DNA of 64,000 nucleotides, from assembly GCF_030009775.1 (NCBI RefSeq), contig NZ_JASCTH010000007.1, forward strand, positions 62,001-126,000. Reading direction: 5' to 3'. Below the pieces are notes generated by a model that worked only from the letters and a program-made list of their open reading frames with translations, did not search any database and was not told the DNA's origin. Made by a program: the position numbers and the translations under genes. Source of the stretch: Actinoplanes sandaracinus. GTDB taxonomy: Bacteria > Actinomycetota > Actinomycetes > Mycobacteriales > Micromonosporaceae. Positions within the stretch are counted from its first letter, which is position 1. Each line of letters begins with the position of its first letter. Shown here one piece after another: positions 16,808 to 25,768 of the stretch.

Positions 16808-16833
16808 GTCTCGCCGCCGGCCGGCGGCGAGAC
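16808..16833 (-). terminator. palindromic terminator of the siderophore uptake operon
   Basis: A perfect 26-bp palindrome (13-bp arms with no spacer) lies 8 bp beyond the stop of the substrate-binding protein gene and can end transcription from either side. Confidence 0.65.
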
Positions 16834-16841
16834 ACGCGTCG

Positions 16842-17780
16842 TCAGCTGGTGAGGTGTTTCTCCAGGTCGTCGAGGATCTTGCCGGCGGCCGTCACTCCGA
16901 TGCCGAGCATCCAGGTCTCGTCCGTCACCGGGTACACCTTGCTCGCCTTCACCGCGGCGAGGTTCTTCCACAGGTCGCCGCCCGTCACCCCGGCCTGCTG
17001 CGCCGCGGCCTTCTCGCCGTAGGCACAGTAGAAGATGACCTCGCCGTCCACCTCGGCGAGGCGCTCGGGGCTGACCTTGTCGAACCGCTTGTCGTCCTTG
17101 CCGGCCAGCAGTTGCCGTTCGGTGCGGCCCAGCCCGACGTCGCCCACCACGATGCCGGAGAACGACTCCGGACCGTAGACCCGGATCTCCGCCGGCATGA
17201 ACCGGACGATCGAGATCTTCCGGTCGCCGGGGGTGCCGATCTTCGTGCCCACCTGCTTGGCGCGGGTCTCGTAGGCGGCCAGCAGGTCGCGCGCCTGCTG
17301 CTGTTTGCCCAGCGCGGCCCCGTCGAGCAGGAAGTTCTCCTTCCAGGTGATGCCGACCTTCTCCGTGAACACGGTCGGCGCGATCGCGGACAGTTCGTCG
17401 TAGAACTTCTCCTGGCGGAACTTGGAGCCGAGGATCAGGTCCGGCCGCAGGGCGCTGATCGCCTCCAGGTCGGGCTCGGCCAGCACGCCGACCTCTTTCA
17501 TGGCCGACACCTTGTCGCCGAGATAGGCGGGCCACCCGGAGGCCTCGCCCGCGCGGGCGGCGCCGACCGGCACGATGCCCAGCGACAGGGCGGTGTCCAC
17601 CTTGTCGGTGTCCAGCACGACCACGCGCTGCGGGCTGGCCGGCACCTCGGTCGTGCCCATCGCGTGGGTGACCGGGCGGGTCGCGCCGGCCGGGGCGCTC
17701 GGCGGGGCATCGCTGGCGCAGCCGGCCACACCGAGGGTGAGGGCGACCGCGATGAGGGCCGCGGTGCTGAATCGACGCAT
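16842..17780 (-). CDS. iron-siderophore ABC transporter, substrate-binding lipoprotein
   Basis: A 312-residue lipoprotein with a signal peptide and a lipobox (GVAGC, Cys21). The body has RVVVLDTDKVDTALSLGI and PDLEAISALRPDLILGS, the standard pattern of FepB/FhuD-type binding proteins (TroA fold, about 300 residues). It binds ferric siderophore outside the membrane and delivers it to the two permeases encoded just upstream. The ATG overlaps the ATPase stop (ATGA). It is the last gene of the iron-box operon. Confidence 0.9.
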   Translation of the reverse strand: MRRFSTAALIAVALTLGVAGCASDAPPSAPAGATRPVTHAMGTTEVPASPQRVVVLDTDKVDTALSLGIVPVGAARAGEASGWPAYLGDKVSAMKEVGVLAEPDLEAISALRPDLILGSKFRQEKFYDELSAIAPTVFTEKVGITWKENFLLDGAALGKQQQARDLLAAYETRAKQVGTKIGTPGDRKISIVRFMPAEIRVYGPESFSGIVVGDVGLGRTERQLLAGKDDKRFDKVSPERLAEVDGEVIFYCAYGEKAAAQQAGVTGGDLWKNLAAVKASKVYPVTDETWMLGIGVTAAGKILDDLEKHLTS

Positions 17781-18589
17781 CAGGCGTCCTTTCCTGGGGA
17801 TACGGTGACCGGCCAGGTGGGCACCACGAGCGGTGCACCGGAGGCCGGGCAGGGCACGACGAGACAGTCCAGCCCGAAGACGTCGCGGACCAGGTCCACC
17901 GTGAGGATCGTGCGTGGCGGGCCGGCCGCCACCACCGCTCCGCCGCGCATCGCGACGAGGTGGTCGGCGTAGCGGGCCGCCTGGTTGAGGTCGTGCAGCA
18001 CCGCGACGACGGTGCGCCCGCGCTCCGACCGCAGCCGGTGCACGAGGTTCAGGATCTCGACCTGGTGTGCCGGGTCGAGGAAGGTGGTGGGCTCGTCCAG
18101 CAGCAGGATGTCGGTGTCCTGGGCCAGGGTCATGGCGATCCAGACCCGCTGCCGCTGTCCTCCGGAGAGGGTGTCGACCGGCCGGTCGGCGATGCCGTCG
18201 ACGTCGGCCAGCGCCATCGCCTCGCGCACCGCCTCGGCGTCGCTCGTGGACCACTGCTGCCACCATCGCTGGTACGGCTGCCGCCCGCGCGCCACCAACT
18301 CCGCCACGGTCACGCCCTCCGGGACCAGCGGGCTCTGCGGCAGCACGGCCAGCCGGCGGGCCACCTCCCGGGTCGGCAGGTCGCGCACCGCGGCGCCGTC
18401 GAGCAGCACCGTGCCGGACCGGGGCTTGAGCAGCCGGGCCAGCGTGCGCAGCAGCGTCGACTTGCCACAGGCGTTCGGGCCCACGATGGCGGTGAACTCC
18501 CCGCCGGGCAGGTCCAGGTCGAGGCCGTCGAGCACCACGCGGTCCTCGTATCCGGCGATGAGCGCACGGGTGGAAAGCTGAGCCGTCAC
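17780..18589 (-). CDS. iron-siderophore ABC transporter, ATPase
   Basis: A 269-residue ABC ATPase. Walker A GPNACGKSTLLRTLARLL lies around residues 37-54, the Q-loop VLPQSPLVPEGVTV near 83, the signature LSGGQRQRVWIAMTLAQD near 141, Walker B ILLLDEPTTFLD near 160 and the switch His in VLHDLNQAARY. The length and sequence match FecE/FepC. The GTG start overlaps the upstream permease stop. It energises ferric-siderophore import. Confidence 0.93.
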   Translation of the reverse strand: MTAQLSTRALIAGYEDRVVLDGLDLDLPGGEFTAIVGPNACGKSTLLRTLARLLKPRSGTVLLDGAAVRDLPTREVARRLAVLPQSPLVPEGVTVAELVARGRQPYQRWWQQWSTSDAEAVREAMALADVDGIADRPVDTLSGGQRQRVWIAMTLAQDTDILLLDEPTTFLDPAHQVEILNLVHRLRSERGRTVVAVLHDLNQAARYADHLVAMRGGAVVAAGPPRTILTVDLVRDVFGLDCLVVPCPASGAPLVVPTWPVTVSPGKDA

Positions 18590-19623
18590 AAGACCCTCCT
18601 ACGTCCACGGACCAGCAGGAAAAGCAGGTACGGCCCGCCGAGGGCAGCGGTCAGCACGCCGGCCGGCAGTTGGGTGGGCGCGAACAGCCGGCGGCCGAGC
18701 AGGTCGGCGAGCACCACCAGGACGGCGCCGACGAGCGCGGCGCACAGCAGCGGCGGGCGCTCCGCGCGGACCAGGCGCCGGGCCACCTGCGGCGCCACCA
18801 GGGCGACGAAGTCGACCGCGCCCACCTGGGCGGTCGCCATGGCGGCGGCCAGCACACCGGTCACCACGAACCCGGTCCGGCGGGCCACCGGCCGCACCCC
18901 GAGGCCCCGGGCCGTGTCGTCGTCCAGGGCACTGCTGTCCAGCGCCCAGCCGGCCCACAACAGCACCGGCAGCAGGACGGCCAGCGTGACGGCGACGTAC
19001 GCCGCCTCGGTCCAGCCCCGGCCGGCGAGCGTGCCGATCAGCCAGATCTGGGCGCGGAGCCCGTCGATCGGGTCGGCGGAGAGCATGACCACCTCGGTGA
19101 GCGAGCGCAACGCCACCGCCACCGCGACGCCGGCCAGCACGAACCGCCGGGCGGCCAGCCCGTGCCGCGAGCCTAGCGCCAGGACGACGGCCGCGGCCAG
19201 CAGGCCACCCGCGAGCGCCGCGGGGGCCACCAGCGCCGCGGCGGCCCCGGTGGTCAGCGCCACCGTGGCGGCCAGCCCGGCGCCCTGGGTGATGCCGATG
19301 ATGTCGGGACTCGCCAGGGGGTTGCGGCTGACGCTCTGGATCAGCGCTCCGCCGACACCGAAGGCGGCGCCGACGACGACCGCGAGCACCGTGCGGGGCA
19401 GCCGGAGCTGCCGCACCACCACGTCGTAGGGCGTGCCGTCGCCGGGAAGCGCACGCAGCACGTCGAGAGGGGCGATGTACCGGCTGCCCACGCAGAGGCT
19501 AGCCAGCACCGCGGCGGCCAGCACGACGAGCAGGGCGCCGGCGACCATGACGGACCGGCGCCGGACGAGGACGGTCACGGCTCCGGCACGCACGACCGAC
19601 CGGCCGATCGTCGCGGAGGTCAC
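18586..19623 (-). CDS. iron-siderophore ABC transporter, permease (FecD/FepG-like)
   Basis: A 345-residue integral membrane protein of the BtuC/FecCD fold with about ten helices. The family blocks are RLPRTVLAVVVGAAFGVGGA, NPLASPDIIGITQGAGL and the late GAVDFVALVAPQVARRL, followed by DLLGRRLFAPTQLPAGVLTA near the C-terminus. GTG start and GTGA overlap with the other permease gene show translational coupling. It forms the import channel together with the second permease. Confidence 0.92.
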   Translation of the reverse strand: MTSATIGRSVVRAGAVTVLVRRRSVMVAGALLVVLAAAVLASLCVGSRYIAPLDVLRALPGDGTPYDVVVRQLRLPRTVLAVVVGAAFGVGGALIQSVSRNPLASPDIIGITQGAGLAATVALTTGAAAALVAPAALAGGLLAAAVVLALGSRHGLAARRFVLAGVAVAVALRSLTEVVMLSADPIDGLRAQIWLIGTLAGRGWTEAAYVAVTLAVLLPVLLWAGWALDSSALDDDTARGLGVRPVARRTGFVVTGVLAAAMATAQVGAVDFVALVAPQVARRLVRAERPPLLCAALVGAVLVVLADLLGRRLFAPTQLPAGVLTAALGGPYLLFLLVRGRRRVL

Positions 19624-20678
19624 TGCGCGGCCATCCGGGCCCGCCGGACCAGAACCACCAGCAGCGGAGCGCCGATCAGCGCGGTGATGATGCCGGCCGG
19701 GATCTCCCCCGGCGGCGCCACCAGCCGGCCCGCGACGTCCGCGCCGAGCAGCAGCGCCGGTCCGAGCAGCGCCGCTACCAGCAGCGTCCACCGGTGGTCG
19801 GCCCCGACCAGGGCCCGCGCCAGGTGCGGCACGGCCAGCCCGACGAACGCGATCGGCCCGGCCGCGGCGACGGCCGCGCCGGTGAGCAGGACGGCGGCGC
19901 CGCCGCCGCCGATCCGGACGAGGCCGACCCGGTGGCCGAGGCCGCGCGCCATGTCGTCGCCGAGAGCCAGCGCGTCGAGGCCGCGCGCCACGGCCGCGGC
20001 CAGCACGGCGCCGACCGCGACGAACGGCAGCACCCGCAGGGCGACGGACACGTCCCGGCCGCCGAGCCCGCCGACCACCCAGAAGCGGAACTCCTCGAAG
20101 GTGCGGGCGTCCGCGGTCAGCAGCGCGACCACCACCGCGCCGAGGCTGGCGTCCAGGGCCGCCCCGACCAGGGCGAGGGTGACCGGGTTGGAGCCGTCGG
20201 GCGTGCCCGCGGTCAGGCCCAGCACCAGGACGCCGGCCAGCAGGGCGCCGGCGACGCCGAACCAGACGTAGCCGGTCAGGGTCCCGACGCCGAACACGGA
20301 GATCGCGAGGACCACACCCACCGAGGCGCCGGCGCTGATCCCCAGGATCCGCGGCTCGGCGAGCGGGTTGCGGGTCAGCGCCTGCAGCAGGACCCCGGCG
20401 ACGGCCAGGGCCACGCCGACCACCAGCCCCAGCACGGTGCGCGGCAGGCGCAGTTCCCGGACGATGACGCTGGCCTCGCCGCCGTCCGGCGCGATCAGGG
20501 CCCGCCACACGTCGCCCGGCGGCAGCGGCTTGCTGCCGAGGGCGAAGCCGGCGAGGACCATCACGGCCAGGAGCACGACCAGCGCGGCCACCACCAGCAC
20601 CCGGCGGCCCGGCCGGGAATCGCGCGATGACGTCGTCTCGGCTGCGGGCGCAGCGGCAATCGTCATCGAGCAGTCCAC
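19620..20678 (-). CDS. iron-siderophore ABC transporter, permease (FecC/FepD-like)
   Basis: A 352-residue FecCD-type permease and first gene of the operon. It has RLPRTVLGLVVGVALAVAGV, NPLAEPRILGISAGASVGV, GPIAFVGLAVPHLARALVG and ADVAGRLVAPPGEIPAGIIT, all conserved in ferric-siderophore permeases. The annotated GTG could be replaced by the ATG at 20666; neither has a clear ribosome-binding site. An iron box lies 15-34 bp upstream, so expression should be repressed by an IdeR/DmdR-type regulator when iron is plentiful. Confidence 0.9.
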   Translation of the reverse strand: MDCSMTIAAAPAAETTSSRDSRPGRRVLVVAALVVLLAVMVLAGFALGSKPLPPGDVWRALIAPDGGEASVIVRELRLPRTVLGLVVGVALAVAGVLLQALTRNPLAEPRILGISAGASVGVVLAISVFGVGTLTGYVWFGVAGALLAGVLVLGLTAGTPDGSNPVTLALVGAALDASLGAVVVALLTADARTFEEFRFWVVGGLGGRDVSVALRVLPFVAVGAVLAAAVARGLDALALGDDMARGLGHRVGLVRIGGGGAAVLLTGAAVAAAGPIAFVGLAVPHLARALVGADHRWTLLVAALLGPALLLGADVAGRLVAPPGEIPAGIITALIGAPLLVVLVRRARMAAQ

Positions 20679-20693
20679 CGTAAGGAGAGTTAA

Positions 20694-20712
20694 TTAGGTT
20701 GCCCTAACCTAA
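20694..20712 (-). promoter_or_regulatory. iron box (IdeR/DmdR-type operator)
   Basis: TTAGGTTGCCCTAACCTAA is a 19-bp element with perfect 7-bp arms (TTAGGTT and AACCTAA). It matches the actinobacterial IdeR/DmdR1 consensus TTAGGTTAGGCTAACCTAA except in the centre. It lies directly upstream of the permease operon and should overlap its promoter. Confidence 0.88.
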
Positions 20713-20818
20713 CATGCGATCTTCAACGATCTCACGCCACGTCACCACGCCGGTGGAATACCGGAAACGGCGCGGCACCCTAGGGCGACGCGCCGTTCCT
20801 GATCAGGTGCGGGTGGTC

Positions 20819-21775
20819 TCAGAGCCGGCCGGCGCCCGCACCGGCCCGCACCAGGGACGGCACCGCCGACGCGGGGTCGAGGGTGTAGCCGTAGTAGGCG
20901 CGGGGTTCGGCGACGGCTCCGCCGGCCTCGCACCGGCCGGAGCCGGTGAAGACGTTGCCGCGCTGCACCAGGCGGCCGGGGCCGCTGTCGGCGTAACCGC
21001 TGGTGGAGAAGCACGGGTACGGGACGGCGCTGAAGTTGTTGGCCTCCAGGAGCACGCCGCCGTTCATGGTGGAGGCCACCCCGTACAGGGCATTGCCGTC
21101 GAAGAAGTTGTTGTAGACGTGGACCGGCTCGCCGAACCGGACCCGGGGATGCCGCTGCCGGGACCCGTCGAACCAGTTGTGGTGGATGCTGACCTTCAGG
21201 TGGCCGACGTCGGTGGACGAGGCGCCGTCGGAGTGGCCGATCAGCATGCTCTTGTCGGTTCCGGCGAAGTGGTTCCACGACACGGTGACGTAGTCGGCGC
21301 CCCGCACGATGTCGATCGACCCGTCCACCGGGCTGACGAACGTGTTGTGGTGGATCCAGATGTGATGGGACTGCTGGCCCACGTTGACGGCGTCGTCCTC
21401 GGCGCCGACGAACGTCAGGTTCCGCACGATCACGTTGTACGACTTGTAGAAGTCGAACCCGCCGCCCCGGATCGTCGCGCCGGCGCCGATGCCGACGATC
21501 GTCTTGTTCGGGCGTACGCCCTGCTTGCTGGTGATGTCGATGGCGCCGGACACCTGGATGGTGAGGTGACCGACCGTGTCGATGGCGTCGAGCAGCTCGT
21601 CGGTGGTGTCGACGGTGACGGTCGGCCCGGCGGCGCCGCCGGTGGTGGTGCTCACCCCGAGAGCGGCGACCGACGCGAACCCGTCGACGGTGGGCGCGGC
21701 GTGCGCGGGACCCGCGGCGACGGTGAGCGAACCGGCGGCGAGCAGCGCGGTGACGAGGACGCGGAGCGGTCTCAT
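20819..21775 (-). CDS. secreted PL1 pectate lyase
   Basis: A 318-residue secreted protein with a signal peptide ending AHA near residue 26. The right-handed parallel beta-helix contains the PL1 blocks: HHIWIHHNTFVSPVDGSIDI (Ca2+-binding acidic residues), YVTVSWNHFAGTDKSMLIGH, and RQRHPRVRFGEPVHVYNN with the catalytic Arg region. It should cleave polygalacturonate by beta-elimination. It is the third gene of a three-lyase operon; its ATG overlaps the stop of the preceding lyase (ATGA). Confidence 0.9.
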   Translation of the reverse strand: MRPLRVLVTALLAAGSLTVAAGPAHAAPTVDGFASVAALGVSTTTGGAAGPTVTVDTTDELLDAIDTVGHLTIQVSGAIDITSKQGVRPNKTIVGIGAGATIRGGGFDFYKSYNVIVRNLTFVGAEDDAVNVGQQSHHIWIHHNTFVSPVDGSIDIVRGADYVTVSWNHFAGTDKSMLIGHSDGASSTDVGHLKVSIHHNWFDGSRQRHPRVRFGEPVHVYNNFFDGNALYGVASTMNGGVLLEANNFSAVPYPCFSTSGYADSGPGRLVQRGNVFTGSGRCEAGGAVAEPRAYYGYTLDPASAVPSLVRAGAGAGRL

Positions 21776-22692
21776 CGGCCCACCCCCGCGCCCGCGGTGA
21801 CCAGCGCCGGGACGTTCGCCGCGGGATCCAGCGTGTAGGAGTAGAAGGTGCGGGGCTCGGTCACGACGCCGCCGGCCTCGCAACCGCCGGAGTTGACGAA
21901 GGCGTTGGCCCGCTGGACGAGGCGGCCCGGGGCGCTCTCGGCGTAACCGCCGGTGGAGTGGCAGGGGTGGGGCACGTTCTCGAAGTAGTTGCCCTCGGCG
22001 ACGACACCGGCGTTCTCGGTGGACGCGATGCCGTACAACCCGATGTTCTTGTAGTAGTTGTTGTAGACGTGCACCGGCTCGCCGAACCGGACCCGCGGGT
22101 GCCGCTGGTTAGAGCCCTCGAAATAGTTGTGGTGGTAGGTGACGCGCAGGTAGCCGACGTCGGCGGTGAAGGTGTCGGAGTGCCCGAGCAGCATCGACTT
22201 GTCGGTGCCGAGGAAACGGTTCCACGACACGGTGACGTTGGTGGACTGCCGTTTGATGTCGAGCGAGCCGTCGTGTCCCGGCAGGAACTCGTTGTGGTCG
22301 ATCCACACGTGGTGCGCCTTGTTGGTGACGCTGATCGAGTCGTCGGAGGCGTTGCCGAACCGGATGTTGCGGATGATCACGTTGTTGCCGGGCCGGGTGG
22401 TGGTGCCCAGCTGCAGGCCGCCGCCGGTGATCTCGGCGGTGGACCCGATCCCGAGGATGCTCTTGTTCGCGACGACGGTGATCATGCCGCCGGCGGAGAT
22501 CCGGCCACTGACCAGGATGGTGTACGGGGTGTTCGCTCCCGCGTACCGGGCCAGGCCGGCGGAGTCGGTGACGGTGACGGTCGGACCGGCCGCGCCCCCG
22601 GTGGTGCCGGTGGCGAAGCCGTCGGCGGTCGTGGCTGGCGGCGCCGCGACCAGACTGGGTGCGATCAGCAGTGCGGCGAGCAGGCCGTGCAT
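21772..22692 (-). CDS. secreted PL1 pectate lyase
   Basis: A 306-residue secreted paralogue of the neighbouring lyases with a very short signal peptide (MHGLLAALLIAPSLVAAPPA). The conserved segments HHVWIDHNEFLPGHDGSLDI, VTVSWNRFLGTDKSMLLGHS and NQRHPRVRFGEPVHVYNNYY carry the Ca2+ ligands and catalytic Arg region of PL1. It is the middle gene of the operon, overlapping both neighbours at start/stop codons. Confidence 0.9.
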   Translation of the reverse strand: MHGLLAALLIAPSLVAAPPATTADGFATGTTGGAAGPTVTVTDSAGLARYAGANTPYTILVSGRISAGGMITVVANKSILGIGSTAEITGGGLQLGTTTRPGNNVIIRNIRFGNASDDSISVTNKAHHVWIDHNEFLPGHDGSLDIKRQSTNVTVSWNRFLGTDKSMLLGHSDTFTADVGYLRVTYHHNYFEGSNQRHPRVRFGEPVHVYNNYYKNIGLYGIASTENAGVVAEGNYFENVPHPCHSTGGYAESAPGRLVQRANAFVNSGGCEAGGVVTEPRTFYSYTLDPAANVPALVTAGAGVGR

Positions 22693-24263
22693 CAGAGCCT
22701 CCCCACACCGGAGCCGGCGGTGACGATCGACTTGACCGCGGACGGGTCGTCGAGGGTATAGCCGTAGTAGGTGGACGGCTCCTGCACGGCGCCGCTGCAG
22801 TCCGGCGGGCCGGACTCGCCCGCGAAGACGTTGTCGCGGGCGACGCAGCGGCCGGCGGGCCCGGCGTAGGTGTTGGTGACCGGTTCCTCGACGTTCTCGA
22901 AGTAGTTGCCCTCGACCAGGCAGCCGGCGGTGTTCTGGCAGGCCACGCCGGTGTCGGTGTTGTAGAAGTAGTAGTTGTTGTAGACGTGCACCGGTTCGCC
23001 GAACCGGACCCGCGGGTTGCGCTGCGGTGTCGCGTCGAACCAGTTGTGGTGGTAGGTGACCTTGAGCCGCCCGGTGTCCTGGGCGCCGTTGCCGTCGTCG
23101 TGGCCGAGCAGCATGTTCTTGGTGTGGTGGTGGTTGTGGTTCCACGACACCGTCACGTAGGACGAGCCGCGTTTGATGTCGATCAGGCCGTCGTAGCCCC
23201 GGGCCAGGTCGTTGTGATCGATCCAGATGTGGTGGGAGAACATCTGCACGTTGATCGAGTCGTCGCTGGCGCCGCGGAACGACAGGTTCTGGACGATCAC
23301 GTTGTGCACCGCGTCGGCCGGCGGTGTGGTGACGGTGGAGACCGGCAGGCCGATGTTGAGGCCGCCGCCGGTGATGCCGGCCGTCGCGCCGACGCCGACG
23401 ATGGATTTGTCGCTGGTCACGTCGTACATGCCGGCGGGCAGGGCGATGACGCCGAGGACGCAGATGGTCAGCGGGCCGGGCGCCGCGATCGAGGACAGCA
23501 GTTCGGCCGCGGTGTCGACCTGGACGGTGGGCCCGCCCGCGCCGCCGGTGGTGCCGTTCTGACCCCACGCGTTCACGGTGGCGAAGCCGGCCGGGGCGCC
23601 GGTGACCGCGCAGCCGCCGGGCGGCGGCGGGGTGGTCGGGGTCGGCGAACTGGGCGACGGGCCGGGTCCGGGCGCGGTGGTGTCCACCCTGACGTCGTCG
23701 AAGGTGGCGCTCGCGGAGGAGGTGATCAGGCCGATCCGGCCGGAGGCGAAGGCGCTGTCGGTGGCCTGGACGACCTGGCTGCCGTCGACGTGGCCGGTGA
23801 GCGTGTTGCCGCGCACGGTCAGTGCCAGGGTTCGCCACGAACCCGCGCCGGAGACGGCCGCGGTGGCCAGCGCCGAAGCCGAGCCGCCGGAGACGCGCTG
23901 CAGCTGGGCGCTGCCCGAGCCGGTCAGCACGAGGGTGTAGTACTGGCTGGTGGACTGGGCGCGGGCGGCCACCCCGGCGGTGCCGGGGGTCTTCACCCGG
24001 GCCTGGACGGTGTAATCGGTCCAGGAGTTGTTGCCGGCCAGGACGCGGGCGTTGCCGCTGGTCCCGGACTGCCGGTAGGCGGGGCTGCCGTCGGCGACGA
24101 TCGCCCAGGTGCCGCCGTTGCGGCTCCAGCCGTTGGCGTCGCCGTCGTCGAAGGTGTCGCCGAACAGGGTTTCCGCGCGTGCGGGGGCGCTGATCAGAGC
24201 GGTGAGGAGCACGGCTGACGCGGCTACCGCCGTGCCGCCGCTGATCCATCGGATTCTTCGCAT
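22692..24263 (-). CDS. secreted PL1 pectate lyase with N-terminal beta-sandwich domain
   Basis: A 523-residue secreted enzyme. Residues 1-30 are a signal peptide ending ARA. Residues 32-195 form a concanavalin-like beta-sandwich (LFGDTFDDGDANGWSRNGGT, then FDDVRVDT) of the type that often binds polysaccharide. A Pro/Ser/Thr linker (residues 198-217) joins it to a PL1 domain (residues 225-523) with HHIWIDHNDLARGYDGLIDI and PQRNPRVRFGEPVHVYNNYY. It is the first gene of the three-lyase operon and the only one with an accessory domain. Confidence 0.9.
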   Translation of the reverse strand: MRRIRWISGGTAVAASAVLLTALISAPARAETLFGDTFDDGDANGWSRNGGTWAIVADGSPAYRQSGTSGNARVLAGNNSWTDYTVQARVKTPGTAGVAARAQSTSQYYTLVLTGSGSAQLQRVSGGSASALATAAVSGAGSWRTLALTVRGNTLTGHVDGSQVVQATDSAFASGRIGLITSSASATFDDVRVDTTAPGPGPSPSSPTPTTPPPPGGCAVTGAPAGFATVNAWGQNGTTGGAGGPTVQVDTAAELLSSIAAPGPLTICVLGVIALPAGMYDVTSDKSIVGVGATAGITGGGLNIGLPVSTVTTPPADAVHNVIVQNLSFRGASDDSINVQMFSHHIWIDHNDLARGYDGLIDIKRGSSYVTVSWNHNHHHTKNMLLGHDDGNGAQDTGRLKVTYHHNWFDATPQRNPRVRFGEPVHVYNNYYFYNTDTGVACQNTAGCLVEGNYFENVEEPVTNTYAGPAGRCVARDNVFAGESGPPDCSGAVQEPSTYYGYTLDDPSAVKSIVTAGSGVGRL

Positions 24264-24453
24264 GTGGAGTCCTTGCTGACGCCGTCGGAAGAGCAGGAGC
24301 GGGTACGCGGAATCGCCGCCGAAGCCTGAAGACGACGGCGTGAATCAGTGACCGAGAATGGGCTGCGTAACATCCGCGTAACCTTGGGCCGACCATAAAA
24401 TTGCCATCCGTGCACGTCAATGCTCTGGCGTTTGCAGGAATGTTGCAGTTCAC

Positions 24454-24471
24454 CCACTGCGAAGTCAGTGG
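24454..24471. promoter_or_regulatory. dyad upstream of the PL9 promoter
   Basis: CCACTG-N6-CAGTGG, with perfect 6-bp arms, ends 1 bp before the -35 box of the PL9 gene promoter. Its position in the 323-bp divergent region between the lyase genes suits a regulator of both directions. The binding protein is unknown. Confidence 0.4.
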
Positions 24472-24472
24472 A

Positions 24473-24501
24473 TTGACTTGCGTCCATGCGTGTCGTACCG
24501 T
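24473..24501 (+). promoter_or_regulatory. sigma-70-like promoter of the PL9 pectate lyase gene
   Basis: TTGACT (24473-24478) and TACCGT (24496-24501) with a 17-bp spacer. The remainder of the 24264-24586 intergenic region shows AT-richer sequence and no coding frame. Confidence 0.55.
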
Positions 24502-24586
24502 CCCGGCGGGAAAGCGCATTCCCCCACGTCGTGGCCGCCCCGGGCCACCTCGGTCGCGCGCCGGCGGCGAATCAAGGAGAATCCCC

Positions 24587-25768
24587 ATGAAATTGCGGAA
24601 TGTGCTGGCCGCCATGATCAGTGGTGTGGCTCTGTCCGTCGTATTCCACGCACCCGCGACGGCCGCCACCACGCTGTATGTGGCGACCGGCGGCAACGAC
24701 GCCGGCGCCGGAACCCTGTCGGCGCCGCTCGCCACCATTCAGAAGGCGATCAGCATGGTCACCGCCGGCGGCACGATCGCGGTGCGCGGCGGCACCTACA
24801 TGCTGGCCACCAACATCCAGATCACCCGGAGCGGCACGTCGGGGGCGCCGATCACCCTGACCGCGTACGGCACCGAACGGGTGATCATCGACGGTGAGAA
24901 CCTGGACTACACGCCGGGAGCGGTCGGTTCCACCATCCCGCGCGCGCAGCGCGGCGCGATCCACATGGAGGCGTCGCACTGGAGGCTGGCCGGGCTGGAG
25001 ATCATTCACGGGCCGTACGGCGTCTATTGCGCGGGGTGCGACGACAACACCTTCGAACGCCTCGTGACCCGCGACAATTACGAGACCGGCTTCCAACTGC
25101 AGGGGTCCTCGGCCGGCAACCAGATCATCAACCTGGACAGTCACGGCAACCGCGACCCTCGCAAGAACGGCGAGAGCGCCGACGGCCTCGGCATCAAGGA
25201 GGGCGGCGGCGCCGGCAACGTGGTACGCGGCGCCCGGCTCTGGAACAACGTCGACGACGGCTTCGACGCCTGGGCTTTCACATCACCGATCACGATCCAG
25301 AACACCGTCGCGTACGGCAACGGCTACAACCGCTGGAGCCTGCCGAACTTCTCCGGTGACGGCAACGGGCTCAAGCTCGGCGGCAGCGGCGGCACCGGCC
25401 CGGCCGCCGCGCACGCGGTCAACAACACGTTCTCCTTCAAGAACGCGGCACACGGGTTCACCGACAACGGCAACACCGGCGCGATCGCGATCAGCCGCAG
25501 CACCGCCTGGCAGAACGCGAAGACCGGTTTCGACGTCGACGGCGGCTCGAAGTCGAAGCTGACGGCGAACCTGGCCGTCGGCAACGCCTCCGCGGTGGCG
25601 CTCGGCTCGTCGACCGCCTCCGGCAACTCGTGGAACATCGGCGGCACCTGGCCGCTGGCCGGCACCGACGCCGCCACGATCACCGGTGCCCGCAACGCCG
25701 ACGGGTCCATCAGGTCGTCGAACTTCCTGGTCCCGTCCAACGGCGCCGCGGTCGGCGCGAGGATCTAA
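24587..25768 (+). CDS. secreted PL9 pectate lyase
   Basis: A 393-residue secreted protein. Residues 1-27 are a signal peptide (MKLRNVLAAMISGVALSVVF then AxA). The mature part starts TLYVATGGNDAGAGTLSAPL, the typical N-terminus of PL9 (PelL/Pel9A) beta-helix enzymes, and contains DGNGLKLGG with the Lys that acts as catalytic base in PelL, as well as ESADGLGIKEGGG acidic Ca2+-site residues. AAGGAG precedes the ATG by 7 nt. It is divergent from the PL1 operon, and its stop overlaps the stop of the convergent MbtH fusion gene. Confidence 0.9.
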   Translation: MKLRNVLAAMISGVALSVVFHAPATAATTLYVATGGNDAGAGTLSAPLATIQKAISMVTAGGTIAVRGGTYMLATNIQITRSGTSGAPITLTAYGTERVIIDGENLDYTPGAVGSTIPRAQRGAIHMEASHWRLAGLEIIHGPYGVYCAGCDDNTFERLVTRDNYETGFQLQGSSAGNQIINLDSHGNRDPRKNGESADGLGIKEGGGAGNVVRGARLWNNVDDGFDAWAFTSPITIQNTVAYGNGYNRWSLPNFSGDGNGLKLGGSGGTGPAAAHAVNNTFSFKNAAHGFTDNGNTGAIAISRSTAWQNAKTGFDVDGGSKSKLTANLAVGNASAVALGSSTASGNSWNIGGTWPLAGTDAATITGARNADGSIRSSNFLVPSNGAAVGARI

